A stretch of 64,000 nucleotides of DNA, taken from assembly GCF_014297465.1 (NCBI RefSeq), contig NZ_JACORT010000003.1, positions 408,994-472,993 of the forward strand. Reading direction: 5' to 3'. Both the position numbers and the translations under genes were made by a program. This document shows positions 56,588 to 64,000 of the stretch, piece by piece (position 1 is the stretch's first letter; every line of letters starts with the position of its first letter). This stretch comes from Ramlibacter cellulosilyticus (GTDB taxonomy: Bacteria > Pseudomonadota > Gammaproteobacteria > Burkholderiales > Burkholderiaceae_C). The notes beneath the pieces were generated by a model. The model worked only from the letters and a program-made list of their open reading frames with translations. It was not told where the DNA came from and searched no databases.

Positions 56588-56977
56588 TCAGCTCCGCGCG
56601 AAGTGGGGCTCGGCGTCCACCACGTCGGCCTGGTAGAACTCGGCGTAGCGGTCGAACTGGCGCTGCGCGTCGGCGGCGTCCTTGCCTTCCTTCAGCACCG
56701 CGCTGGAGAAACCCGTGCGCTGCATCTGCACCAGCTGGTCGACCAGCACGTCGCCCGTGGCGCGGATGTCGCCCGTGAACTTGCGGCGGCGGCGCAGCAG
56801 GTAGGCCTGCGTGAACGCACGGCCGTCGGTGAACTTGGGGAAGTGCAGCTCGATGCGGTCCACGCCGTCCAGCGAGAGCTCGGTCACGTCGGCATCGTTG
56901 GCGACGACGAGCACGTTCACGCCCGCTTCAGCCTGCACTTCGGATGCGTGCAGGATCTCGATCAGGCGCCGGGTCAT
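56588..56977 (-). CDS. DUF934 protein (sulfite-reductase-associated)
   Basis: 129 residues. Conserved DUF934 elements are seen: VLVVANDADVTEL, RIELHFPKFTDGRAFTQAYLLR, FTGDIRATGDVLVDQLVQMQRTGF. Genes of this family lie next to cysI in many proteobacteria and are thought to support sulfite reduction, possibly as an electron-transfer or assembly partner where cysJ is absent; the biochemical role is not established. The ATG overlaps the cysI stop (ATGA). Confidence 0.92.
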   Translation of the reverse strand: MTRRLIEILHASEVQAEAGVNVLVVANDADVTELSLDGVDRIELHFPKFTDGRAFTQAYLLRRRRKFTGDIRATGDVLVDQLVQMQRTGFSSAVLKEGKDAADAQRQFDRYAEFYQADVVDAEPHFARS

Positions 56978-58803
56978 GCCATTTCCCTTTCCACGAAACG
57001 GGCGGCGTTGGCGGCGGCCTTGAACGGCTCGTGCCCGACGCGGCGCAGCGTGGCGATGAAGGGTTCGTACTTGCCGTCCGCGGCGGGCTGCCGCAACTGG
57101 CGGTAGGCATCGATCAGCGCTTCGATGACGCCCGGCACTTCCTCCTTGGCGAAGGACGGGCCGACGATCTTGCCCGGCGTGGCGGGGCCGGACAGGTCGG
57201 AGCCGTTGGAGCCGCCGAGCGTGATCTGGTACCACTCCTTGCCGTCCTTGTCGACGCCGAGGATGCCGATGTGGCCGGCGTGGTGGTGGCCGCAGGAGTT
57301 GATGCAACCCGAGAAGTTCAGGTCGATCTCGCCGATGTCGTATTCCTCGTCGAGGTCCTGGAAGCGCTCGGTGATGGCTTCGGCGATGGGCAGCGAACGC
57401 GCGTTGGCGAGCGAGCAGAAGTCGCCGCCCGGGCAGGCGATCATGTCCGTGATCAGGCCGATGTTGGGGCGCGCGAGGCCCAGCTTGCGGGCCGCGGCCC
57501 ACAGCTCCGGCAGGTCGTCCTGGTGCACCCAGGGCAGCAGCAGGTTCTGTTCGTGCGTCACGCGCGCTTCGCCGGCGGAGAAGCGATCGGCGAGGTCCGC
57601 GATGGCGTCGAACTGGTCGGCCGTGCAGTCGCCGGGGTTCTGGCCCAGGCGCTTGAACGACAGCACCACCGCGCGCAGCTGCGGGTTGCGGTGCGGCAGC
57701 ACGTTGCGCTGCAGCCAGCGGTCGTACAGCGGGTCGGCTTCCGCGTCGGCGCGGATGATCTCGTGCACGCGTTCGGAAGCGGCATCGCGCGGGACGCGCT
57801 GGATCTCGGGCGCGACGAACTGCGCGGCCACGCGGTCGTACTCTTCCTGCGTGATCGTGTGCGGGGCGCCGTCGATCTCGACGATCTGGCGGAATTCCTC
57901 TTCCACCTTGTCGATGTACGCCTGGCCTTCGGCCTTCACGAGGATCTTGATGCGGGCCTTCCAGACGTTGTCGCGGCGGCCGTAGGTGTTGTAGACCCGG
58001 ATGCAGGCCTCGAGGTAGCTCAGGAGGTGCTGCCAGGGCAGGAACGGGCGCACGACGGTGCCGATGATCGGGGTACGGCCCATGCCGCCGCCGACCAGCA
58101 CCTTGAAGCCCAGTTCGCCGGCCTCGTTGCGCAGGATCTGCAGGCTGATGTCGTACCAACCCAACGCCGCCCGGTCTTCCTTGGCACCATTGAGCGCAAT
58201 CTTGAACTTGCGGGGCAGGAAGGCGAATTCGGGGTGGAGAGCGGCCCACTGGCGCAGGATTTCCGCGAACGGACGCGGGTCCGCGATCTCGTCGACCGCG
58301 ATGCCGGCGAGCTCCTCGGTGGTGATGTTGCGGATGGCATTGCCGCTGGTCTGGATGCCGTGCATGTTCACGTTGGCCAGCAGTTCCATCACGTCCGCGG
58401 CGCGGGTGATCGGGATCCAGTTGAACTGCACGTTGGTGCGCGTCGTGAAGTGGCCGTAGCCGTACTTCAGGTTCGTGACCACCTGGCGGTTGGTGCCGGG
58501 GACGGGCACCGGGCCCAGCGCCAGCTGCTTCTCCTGCGCTTCCTGCAGCAGGGCGGGATCGGGACGGTCGTACTCACGGGCGACGGTGCCCAGGGCGCGC
58601 AGCTGGGTGCTCGAAAGCTCGCCGTACGGCACGGAAATGCGGGCCATGGGGGCGTAACGCTGGATATACCAGCCGTTCTGCAGCCGCAGCGGACGCAGCT
58701 CCTCGTCGGTGAGCTTGCCGGCCTGCCAGCGTTCGAGCTGGTCGCGGAACTGGGCCGCGCGGGCACGAACGAATTGCCGGTCGAATTCTGTGTATTGGTA
58801 CAT
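56974..58803 (-). CDS. cysI: Sulfite reductase hemoprotein subunit
   Basis: 609 residues. It reduces sulfite to sulfide with siroheme and a [4Fe-4S] cluster. The cluster/siroheme ligands are CPGGDFC and CINSC at about residues 455-505; the siroheme-contact region QTSGNAIRNITTEELAG is present earlier. No cysJ flavoprotein is encoded here, so electrons probably come from ferredoxin or another donor; a ferredoxin and its reductase lie in the same region. It is the first gene of cysI-DUF934-cysH-cysD-cysN. The upstream region contains a candidate regulator site. Confidence 0.93.
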   Translation of the reverse strand: MYQYTEFDRQFVRARAAQFRDQLERWQAGKLTDEELRPLRLQNGWYIQRYAPMARISVPYGELSSTQLRALGTVAREYDRPDPALLQEAQEKQLALGPVPVPGTNRQVVTNLKYGYGHFTTRTNVQFNWIPITRAADVMELLANVNMHGIQTSGNAIRNITTEELAGIAVDEIADPRPFAEILRQWAALHPEFAFLPRKFKIALNGAKEDRAALGWYDISLQILRNEAGELGFKVLVGGGMGRTPIIGTVVRPFLPWQHLLSYLEACIRVYNTYGRRDNVWKARIKILVKAEGQAYIDKVEEEFRQIVEIDGAPHTITQEEYDRVAAQFVAPEIQRVPRDAASERVHEIIRADAEADPLYDRWLQRNVLPHRNPQLRAVVLSFKRLGQNPGDCTADQFDAIADLADRFSAGEARVTHEQNLLLPWVHQDDLPELWAAARKLGLARPNIGLITDMIACPGGDFCSLANARSLPIAEAITERFQDLDEEYDIGEIDLNFSGCINSCGHHHAGHIGILGVDKDGKEWYQITLGGSNGSDLSGPATPGKIVGPSFAKEEVPGVIEALIDAYRQLRQPAADGKYEPFIATLRRVGHEPFKAAANAARFVEREMA

Positions 58804-58889
58804 GGAACGTCACGGGGGCCTCCGGAGGGAGGCGGAGCCGAGACTTTAGGGAGGGGCCATATGAATCCAAACTATTTTTAAGTTAGCGC

Positions 58890-58901
58890 CTTATGCGGAT
58901 A
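58890..58901. promoter_or_regulatory. CTTATGCGGATA motif upstream of cysI
   Basis: The 12-mer CTTATGCGGATA lies about 90 bp upstream of cysI, in an AT-rich stretch (58861-58910) between divergent genes, and is followed by AGCTTATGC, a partial second copy. The identical 12-mer occurs upstream of the sulfate-binding protein gene at 61829-61840. A CysB-like operator is the natural guess. Confidence 0.5.
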
Positions 58902-58968
58902 AGCTTATGCACGAGGACGGATGCGAGCTCCCCGGCGGTTTTCGCCGGGCGCCGGATAAGCGAGGGAC

Positions 58969-59706
58969 ATGGCCCAGAGGATCTACGTCAAGGTGATCGG
59001 CTTCTCGGACGAGGAGCGCCACATGCTGAACACGGTGTTCCGGCTGTCGGAGCAGTGCCGCACCATGTACCAGCTGTGGACTCCGCAGGCGGCCGAACCG
59101 GCACGCGTGGCTTTGCTGGACGGGCAGAGCTGGGAGGCGCGCGTCGAGGCCGAGTCGCCGCTGCACGCGGGCATGCGGCTGCTGTGGATCGGTCCGAACG
59201 CGCCGGCGGGCGTGTGGCGCAGCTTCCAGCGGCCCATCGCCTGGCCCGAGATCGTCGGCGGCCTGGACGCGTTGTTCGAGCCCGGCGCGGCGCAGCCGGC
59301 GGCCGCGGCTGCCGAACCCGAGTCCGCCATGGCCCGCAAGCACGCGCTGATCGTCAGCGCCGACCGGGGCGAACGGCTCTACCTGCGGGCGCGGCTGGCG
59401 CTGGCGCGCCTCACGCAGGCCGACGAAGCCGAAACCGGCTCGCACGCCATGGAACTGGCGCGCAGCAAGCAATACGACGTGGCGCTCGTCGACGCCGGCC
59501 TGGACGACATGGACGCCTGGGCGCTGCTGTCGCGCCTGCGCGGCGGCCGCCGGCCCATTCCGCACCTGGCACTCACCAAGGCTGCGCGTTCGATGGCGGA
59601 ACGCCTGAAAGCCTGGCACGGCAGCACCGCGCTGCTGGAGGACCCGCCGGATCCCGAACGGCTGGACGCGTGGCTCAGCCGGATCGAGGTGGGCCCAGCC
59701 GGCTGA
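58969..59706 (+). CDS. Pseudo-receiver (REC-like) domain protein
   Basis: 245 residues. The C-terminal about 115 residues follow the response-regulator receiver fold: ALIVSADRGERLYLRARL, YDVALVDAGLDDMDAWALLSRLR with a possible phospho-Asp in LVDAGL, and LALTKAAR with the conserved Lys. The acidic pair at the start of the domain is weak (SADRGE), so phosphorylation is doubtful. The N-terminal about 100 residues look like a second degenerate receiver-like domain. No DNA-binding output domain is present. The last 32 nt overlap the convergent mnmC gene. GAGGG lies before the ATG. Confidence 0.72.
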   Translation: MAQRIYVKVIGFSDEERHMLNTVFRLSEQCRTMYQLWTPQAAEPARVALLDGQSWEARVEAESPLHAGMRLLWIGPNAPAGVWRSFQRPIAWPEIVGGLDALFEPGAAQPAAAAAEPESAMARKHALIVSADRGERLYLRARLALARLTQADEAETGSHAMELARSKQYDVALVDAGLDDMDAWALLSRLRGGRRPIPHLALTKAARSMAERLKAWHGSTALLEDPPDPERLDAWLSRIEVGPAG

Positions 59707-61516
59707 GGTCGAGCGCGCGCGCGAGGCGCGCCTCCAGCGGCAGCGGCTCGCCGTGCAGGCGGGCCGCCAGCAACTCCCCGCACAAGGCCGCGAAGGTCAG
59801 GCCGCGCGAACCCATGGCCGTGGCGAGCCACAGGCCGGCCGAGATCTCTCCCACCAGCGGACGGCGGTCCGCGGACGTGCAGCGCACGCCGGCCCAACTG
59901 CGGACCTGGCCGCGTGCGGCCGCGGCCTGCATCACTTCCGCCGCGGCGGGCAGGACCTCGGCGACGCGGCGCAGGTTCTCGTCATCGTCCTGCGGGCGCA
60001 AGCGCGTATCGGTGTCGCCGCGGCCGTAGGTGGAGCCCGTGATCCACGCCCCGCGGTCCACGAGCGGAACGCGTGGCAGGAAGTGGCCATGGCCGTTGAC
60101 GGGGAACGGCGGCAGCGTGCCGGCGTCCTCTCCGTGCGGTCCCCAGGTCACCTGGCCCCGCACGGCGTTCAGGACGGGCGGCGCGGGCAGCAGGTCCGCG
60201 CTGGCGAGGGCCGCCGCGACGACCACGAGGCCCGCTTCAGCGATGCGGGTGCCGCTGGCGTCTTCCACCCCCCAGCGATCCCCGAGCGGCACGATGCGCG
60301 CGACGCGCTTGCCGCCCTCGAAGCGCACGCCAGTCTCGCGCAACCAGCTGCGCACCAGTGCCGCCGGTTCGATCCAGGCAGCGTTCTCGTGCCACCACGC
60401 GTTCTCCGTCGCATCCACGCCTGCCGTGTCCTTCTGCGCAGGCGTGGCCTCGCGCGTCCAGGGCGCCAGTGACTCGCCGAGCGCGGGCAGGGCGCGCGCA
60501 TCGTCGCCGCACCACTCGAGGACGCCGGTGCGCTCCCACTCGAGCCCGCGCGCGAGCCGCTGCTGCGCCTGCTGCAGGGTGACGCGCACGCCGGCCCGGG
60601 AGAGGCGCGAGAGCAGGTTGTCGTCCGGGGACTGGTGGGGCGCCAGCAGGCCCGCAGGCAGCGCCGATGCGCCGCTCGCCGGCGCACTCGCGGCGTCGAG
60701 GACGCGCACCGACCAGCCACGGCGTGCCAGGCTGGCCGCCACCGCGGCGCCGGACAAGCCGGCACCGAGCACGATGGCGTCGGCAGCCGCGCGCGGCGCC
60801 TCGTCGTCCAGCCCTTTCACGGGCCAGGACGGGTCGTAGCGCCCGGCGAGGCACTCGCGCTTGGGCGGCAGGCCGGCGCGCTTGTCGACCTGCCAGCCGC
60901 AGGAGCGGAGGTCGCGGCGGACCTGGCCGTTGACCGTCCAGGTCGCGATGCGGGTGCCGCGGCGGCACAGGCGCGTCACGCCTTTGAGCGTGTCCAGGCT
61001 CCACATCTGCGGGTTGTGCAGCGGCTCGAAGCCGTCGAGGAACACCGCATCGGCGCGGAACTCCTGCTCCTTCAGCATGGGTGCCACGTCGCCGACGCAC
61101 AGGGTGAGCAGCACGCGTCCACCTTCGAAAACGAAGCGGTGGAAGCCGGGGACGAGCCCGGCCCACTGCGCCGCCAGTTCCTCCGCCAGGGGCTGCAGCG
61201 CCGGATAGGTCGCCACCGCCCGCAGCAGGTCCGCCGCCGCGACGGGCCAGGCCTCGACAGAAGCGAAATGCAGCAGCGCGGGGCGTTGCGGGTCGCTGCG
61301 CCACGCGTGCCAGGTCGCGAGGAAGTTGAGGCCCAGGCCGAAGCCGGTTTCCAGCACGCGCCATTGCGGCTGCCCGGCCCAGGCCTGGGGCAGGCCGGTG
61401 CCTTGCAGGAAGACGTGCTGCGCCTGTTCGAGCCCCCCGGTGGCGGTGCGGTAGATGTCGTCGAAGCGCGGGCTGCGCGGCGTGCCGTCGTCGCGCCAGT
61501 CGACGGCTTCGCTCAT
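59675..61516 (-). CDS. mnmC: Bifunctional tRNA mnm5s2U biosynthesis enzyme
   Basis: 613 residues with both domains. The N-terminal methyltransferase (residues 1-240) has [22 protein letters not shown] and [18 protein letters not shown]. The C-terminal FAD oxidoreductase (from about 258) begins [20 protein letters not shown] and ends [24 protein letters not shown]. Together they convert cmnm5s2U34 to mnm5s2U34 in wobble positions of tRNAs for Lys, Glu, Gln and others. The ATG at 61514-61516 ([11 protein letters not shown]) was preferred over an in-frame start 18 codons upstream because family homology begins there. Confidence 0.95.
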   Translation of the reverse strand: MSEAVDWRDDGTPRSPRFDDIYRTATGGLEQAQHVFLQGTGLPQAWAGQPQWRVLETGFGLGLNFLATWHAWRSDPQRPALLHFASVEAWPVAAADLLRAVATYPALQPLAEELAAQWAGLVPGFHRFVFEGGRVLLTLCVGDVAPMLKEQEFRADAVFLDGFEPLHNPQMWSLDTLKGVTRLCRRGTRIATWTVNGQVRRDLRSCGWQVDKRAGLPPKRECLAGRYDPSWPVKGLDDEAPRAAADAIVLGAGLSGAAVAASLARRGWSVRVLDAASAPASGASALPAGLLAPHQSPDDNLLSRLSRAGVRVTLQQAQQRLARGLEWERTGVLEWCGDDARALPALGESLAPWTREATPAQKDTAGVDATENAWWHENAAWIEPAALVRSWLRETGVRFEGGKRVARIVPLGDRWGVEDASGTRIAEAGLVVVAAALASADLLPAPPVLNAVRGQVTWGPHGEDAGTLPPFPVNGHGHFLPRVPLVDRGAWITGSTYGRGDTDTRLRPQDDDENLRRVAEVLPAAAEVMQAAAARGQVRSWAGVRCTSADRRPLVGEISAGLWLATAMGSRGLTFAALCGELLAARLHGEPLPLEARLARALDLSRLGPPRSG

Positions 61517-61520
61517 GGCC

Positions 61521-61793
61521 TTATTGCGATGGCGGGACGTATCCCGCGGCAGTGTCTGCGCCACTGCCAAAGAAGTGGTTTTCCATCTGCCGCTTCAGGT
61601 ACTCGCGCGCGCGCTGGTCGGCGAGGTTCAGGCGGTTCTCGTTCACCAGCATGGTCTGCTGCTTGAGCCACTGCTGCCACGCTTCCTTGCTGACGCTGTC
61701 GTAGATGCGCTTGCCCAGTTCGCCGGGGTACGGGGGGAAATCGAGGCCTTCGGCCTCGCGGCCGAGCTTGATGCAGTTGACGGTGCGTGCCAT
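61521..61793 (-). CDS. yggX: Oxidative damage protection / Fe(2+)-trafficking protein
   Basis: 90 residues, the standard length. Conserved pattern: [31 protein letters not shown], then [23 protein letters not shown] and ARAEYL-like ending with FFG, order maintained. YggX homologues protect iron-sulfur clusters and bind iron weakly in the cytosol. The start at 61791-61793 gives the family start MARTVNC; a GTG three codons earlier is also open. It lies 4 nt upstream of mnmC on the same strand and is probably co-transcribed. Confidence 0.95.
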   Translation of the reverse strand: MARTVNCIKLGREAEGLDFPPYPGELGKRIYDSVSKEAWQQWLKQQTMLVNENRLNLADQRAREYLKRQMENHFFGSGADTAAGYVPPSQ

Positions 61794-61828
61794 GTCTTTC
61801 ACGCGCTCCTGTGGGATGTTGGGATGAG

Positions 61829-61840
61829 CTTATGCGGATA
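61829..61840. promoter_or_regulatory. CTTATGCGGATA motif upstream of the sulfate-binding protein gene
   Basis: The 12-mer CTTATGCGGATA is identical to the one upstream of cysI (58890-58901) and lies 77 bp before the start of the sulfate-binding protein gene, in a short AT-rich stretch. The shared word ties the two sulfur loci together. It may be part of a CysB-type site. Confidence 0.5.
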
Positions 61841-61916
61841 TGGAAACAAGAACTCTGTCGTTCGTTTCCGAAGCGCCGGCTTCCAGAATGCGCCCCAGCA
61901 ACAACAAGGACGCTCC

Positions 61917-62939
61917 ATGAGCCTTCGCCGCGACTTTATCAAGATTCCCCTGGCCGTCGCCGCCGCGGCCGCGCTGGGCCTCACCGGCATGCCGTCGATC
62001 GCGCAGCCGCTGCAGCTGCTCAACGTCTCCTACGACCCCACGCGCGAGCTGTACGTCGAGTTCAACCAGGCCTTCGCGAAGTACTGGAAGGGCAAGACGG
62101 GCCAGGACATCACCGTCAAGCAGTCGCACGGCGGCTCGGGCAAGCAGGCGCGCTCCATCATCGACGGTCTCGACGCCGACGTCGCCACGCTCGCCCTGGC
62201 CGGCGACACCGACGCGCTGGTGAAGCACGGCGGCTGGCTCGCGGCCGACTGGCAGAAGCGCCTGCCGCACAACGCGTCGCCCTATACCTCCACGATCGTG
62301 CTGGTCGTGCGCCAGGGCAACCCCAAGGGCATCAAGGACTGGGACGACCTGGTCAAGCCCGGCGTGAGCGTGATCACGCCCAACCCGAAGACGTCGGGCG
62401 GCGCGCGCTGGAACTACCTGGCCGCCTGGGAATTCGGCAAGCGCAAATTCGGCAGCGACGCGAAGGCGAAGGAATTCGTCGCGAAGCTGTTCGCCAACGT
62501 GCCGGTGCTCGACACGGGCGCGCGCGGCTCCACCATCACCTTCGCCCAGCGCAACCAGGGCGACGTGCTGGTCGCGTGGGAGAACGAGGCCTACCTGCTG
62601 GAGAAGGAGTTCGGCACGAAGTTCGACGTGGTCGCGCCTTCGCTGAGCATCCTGGCCGAGCCCGCCGTGGCCGTGGTCGACAGGAACGTCGACCGCAAGG
62701 GCACGCGTGCCGTCGCGGAGGAGTACCTCAAGTACCTGTACACCGAGGAAGGCCAGGACATCATCGGCAAGAACTTCTACCGTCCCGCCGTGTCGCAGAA
62801 GGCGCAGGCGAAGTACGCGAAGCAGTTCCCGAAGATCAACCTGTTCACCATCGACCAGGCGTTCGGCGGCTGGGCCAGGGCGGACAAGGAGCACTTCGCC
62901 GACGGCGGCAGCTTCGACCAGATCTACACGCGGAAATAG
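61917..62939 (+). CDS. sbp: Sulfate ABC transporter substrate-binding protein
   Basis: 340 residues. A twin-Arg-containing N-terminus ([20 protein letters not shown]) with Ala-rich core acts as signal peptide, and a Tat route is possible from the RRDFIK motif. The mature protein matches the Sbp/CysP class: [43 protein letters not shown] and [10 protein letters not shown] are diagnostic. It binds sulfate or thiosulfate in the periplasm. The membrane and ATPase genes (cysT, cysW, cysA) are not downstream, where an FMN reductase lies instead. AAGGA ribosome site. Confidence 0.94.
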   Translation: MSLRRDFIKIPLAVAAAAALGLTGMPSIAQPLQLLNVSYDPTRELYVEFNQAFAKYWKGKTGQDITVKQSHGGSGKQARSIIDGLDADVATLALAGDTDALVKHGGWLAADWQKRLPHNASPYTSTIVLVVRQGNPKGIKDWDDLVKPGVSVITPNPKTSGGARWNYLAAWEFGKRKFGSDAKAKEFVAKLFANVPVLDTGARGSTITFAQRNQGDVLVAWENEAYLLEKEFGTKFDVVAPSLSILAEPAVAVVDRNVDRKGTRAVAEEYLKYLYTEEGQDIIGKNFYRPAVSQKAQAKYAKQFPKINLFTIDQAFGGWARADKEHFADGGSFDQIYTRK

Positions 62940-63003
62940 GACGGCGACTACAGCGAGGGGCGCGGTGCGCGCGGAACATGGTCCCCTCGAGAACCGGAGA
63001 ACC

Positions 63004-63555
63004 ATGATGACCTACCGCATCGCCGTCGTCGTCGGCAGCCTGCGCCGCGAATCCTTCAACCGCCAGCTCGCGGACACGCTGGCGAAGCTCGCTCCGAAGG
63101 AGTTCGAGTTCGTGCAGGTCGGCATCGGCGACCTGCCGCTGTACAACCAGGACGACGATGCGAACCCGTCGGAGGCGGTGAAGCAGCTGAAGACCGCGAT
63201 CGCGGGAGCGCAGGGGGTCCTCTTCGTCACCCCCGAATACAACCGCTCGGTTCCGGGCGTGCTGAAGAACGCGATCGACCACGCCTCGCGGCCCTATGGC
63301 CAGAGTGCGTGGGCCGGCAAGCCCGCGGCCATCGTCGGCATTTCCGTCGGCGCCATCGGGACTGCCGTCGCGCAGCAGCACCTGCGCACCATCCTCGCCT
63401 ATCTCGACATGCCGACGCTCGGCCAGCCCGAGATGTTCCTGCAGAACAAGCCCGGCTTCTTCGACAACGAGGACACGAAGCAATTCCTGCAGAAGTTCCT
63501 GGACCGGTTCGCGCAGTTCGTGAAGGAGCATGCGGATCGGGTGGCGAACCGGTGA
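63004..63555 (+). CDS. NADPH-dependent FMN/azo reductase family protein
   Basis: 183 residues of the flavodoxin-like NADPH-dependent FMN reductase family. The phosphate-binding loop is VVGSLRRESFNRQL, followed by GDLPLYNQDDD and the flavin-contact motif VTPEYNRSVPGVLKNAIDHASRP. It could supply reduced FMN, for instance for sulfonate desulfonation, which would fit its position behind a sulfate-binding protein, or reduce quinones or dyes; the substrate is open. The ATG at 63004 or 63007 could serve; both follow an ACCGGAGAACC region. Confidence 0.88.
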   Translation: MMTYRIAVVVGSLRRESFNRQLADTLAKLAPKEFEFVQVGIGDLPLYNQDDDANPSEAVKQLKTAIAGAQGVLFVTPEYNRSVPGVLKNAIDHASRPYGQSAWAGKPAAIVGISVGAIGTAVAQQHLRTILAYLDMPTLGQPEMFLQNKPGFFDNEDTKQFLQKFLDRFAQFVKEHADRVANR

Positions 63556-63583
63556 TGGCTGTTTGGCGCGGCCCATGGTCCGG

Positions 63584-63682
63584 CCCGGGGTGGGGCAGCC
63601 CGCCTCGGCGAATGTCCCCCGGATCGGGCTGAAGCCCGATCCTCCTCCTTTACTTCGCCGAGACGGACTGCCCCACCCCGGG
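63584..63682. repeat. Nested inverted repeat A in the 63556-63935 gap
   Basis: Arms 63584-63612 and 63654-63682 are complementary over 29 positions with two mismatches that are G-U compatible in RNA. Within the loop a second perfect hairpin, GGATCGGGCT-ga-AGCCCGATCC, spans 63621-63642. The whole looks like an intergenic repeat element rather than a terminator. Confidence 0.8.
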
Positions 63683-63730
63683 CCTGCGCCGTGCGCTTTT
63701 CCAAGAAAGCGCGCGGCGGAGGCCGAGGGC

Positions 63731-63809
63731 GGGGAAGCCTTTTCGGGGAAGTGAAGGAGGAGGCGCGGGCTTGCCCGCGCCGGGGGACATTCCCCGAAAA
63801 GGCTTCCCC
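63731..63809. repeat. Nested inverted repeat B in the 63556-63935 gap
   Basis: A perfect 20-bp inverted repeat, GGGGAAGCCTTTTCGGGGAA (63731-63750) with 63790-63809. Its loop holds a second hairpin, GGCGCGGGC-tt-GCCCGCGCC (63762-63781). The layout (outer arms plus inner hairpin) is the same as in repeat A 50 bp away, so both may belong to one repeat family. Confidence 0.85.
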
Positions 63810-63849
63810 GTCCTTGGCCGGCCCATGGGGAACGCCGACAGCAAGGAAA

Positions 63850-63869
63850 AAGCCGCCTTGCGGCGGCTT
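63850..63869. terminator. Hairpin, possible weak terminator
   Basis: AAGCCGCC (63850-63857) pairs with GGCGGCTT (63862-63869) around TTGC. On the plus strand only CTCTGG follows, so termination of the FMN-reductase message would be weak. On the minus strand the stem runs into TTTTTCC, a better terminator, but no minus-strand gene is seen to its right inside the window. Confidence 0.5.
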
Positions 63870-63935
63870 CTCTGGGTCCCGGCGGTCTCAACCGGTCAAT
63901 GCAACATCATGGATGTTGAGAGAGAGAGGACCGGA

Positions 63936-64000
63936 ATGACAGCAAAGAAGGATCGAGGACTCGCGCCGGAGCACGCCGCGGAAATGTGGCGTCGGTGGAA
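63936..64000 (+). CDS. Start of an unidentified gene, cut by the window edge
   Basis: An ATG preceded by AGAGAGGA opens a frame reading MTAKKDRGLAPEHAAEMWRRW to the window end. A 7-bp dyad CAACATC-ATG-GATGTTG (63902-63918) just upstream may be an operator. The fragment is too short to identify. Confidence 0.45.
   Translation, partial: MTAKKDRGLAPEHAAEMWRRW

Overview
The window is high-GC (about 70% by eye) chromosomal DNA from a betaproteobacterium of the Burkholderiales. It is most likely a Comamonadaceae member of the Ramlibacter/Variovorax type, judging from protein style and gene order (ECF sigma factor, DUF3619, DUF3106 and RDD genes next to ilvBNC-pssA-leuA). This assignment is inference, because no rRNA is present. 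Nothing points to a plasmid or a prophage.

Region 1 (1-16410) is mostly housekeeping. A minus-strand block carries a LOG-family protein (cut by the window edge), dgkA, an RDD membrane protein, DUF3106, DUF3619 and a sigma factor. It diverges from a branched-chain amino-acid block: ilvB, ilvN, ilvC, pssA, a leucine leader peptide with an attenuator, and two adjacent 2-isopropylmalate synthases of different types. Next come pbpG, an IclR regulator, the N-degron transferase pair aat-bpt, two convergent PilZ genes and two small unknown genes.

Region 2 (16647-50505) is the accessory core: a contractile injection system (eCIS/phage-tail-like particle) of about 30 kb with all genes on one strand and almost no gaps. 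A stand-alone sigma-54 activator (16647-17714) is followed by a palindrome and a good -24/-12 promoter. The run continues with a small winged-helix-like protein, a DUF4255 (Pvc16-type) cap protein, an unknown, sheath, tube, a second sheath with an FN3-like insert, a second tube, a LysM tube-initiator, a DUF5908-like peptide, gpD-like hub, gpV-like spike, a large unknown with a C-terminal membrane segment, gp25, gp6/J-like and gpI-like baseplate proteins, two fibre or spike-like proteins, an unknown, an AAA+ ATPase (Pvc15-type), and a 1144-residue eCIS_core (DUF4157) protein. The last carries a nuclease-like motif and a helix-hairpin-helix at its C-terminus, and is the best cargo and/or tape-measure candidate. 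A 984-residue glycosyltransferase/methyltransferase fusion follows after 1 nt. The only sizeable gap inside the operon (40349-40525) folds into a structured RNA that includes a perfect tRNA T-arm motif and two mutually exclusive hairpins, one of which masks the next ribosome-binding site.

Region 3 (50540-64000) returns to housekeeping: a secreted FecR-like protein, a methyltransferase, tRNA-Asn(GTT) with promoter and terminator, a ferredoxin-NADP reductase, ferredoxin fdxA, a complete assimilatory sulfate operon (cysI-DUF934-cysH-cysD-cysN), a pseudo-receiver protein, mnmC, an iron-trafficking protein, a sulfate-binding protein, an NADPH-dependent FMN reductase and a gap full of nested inverted repeats. 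The motif CTTATGCGGATA occurs upstream of both cysI and the sulfate-binding protein gene, which suggests one shared sulfur regulator.
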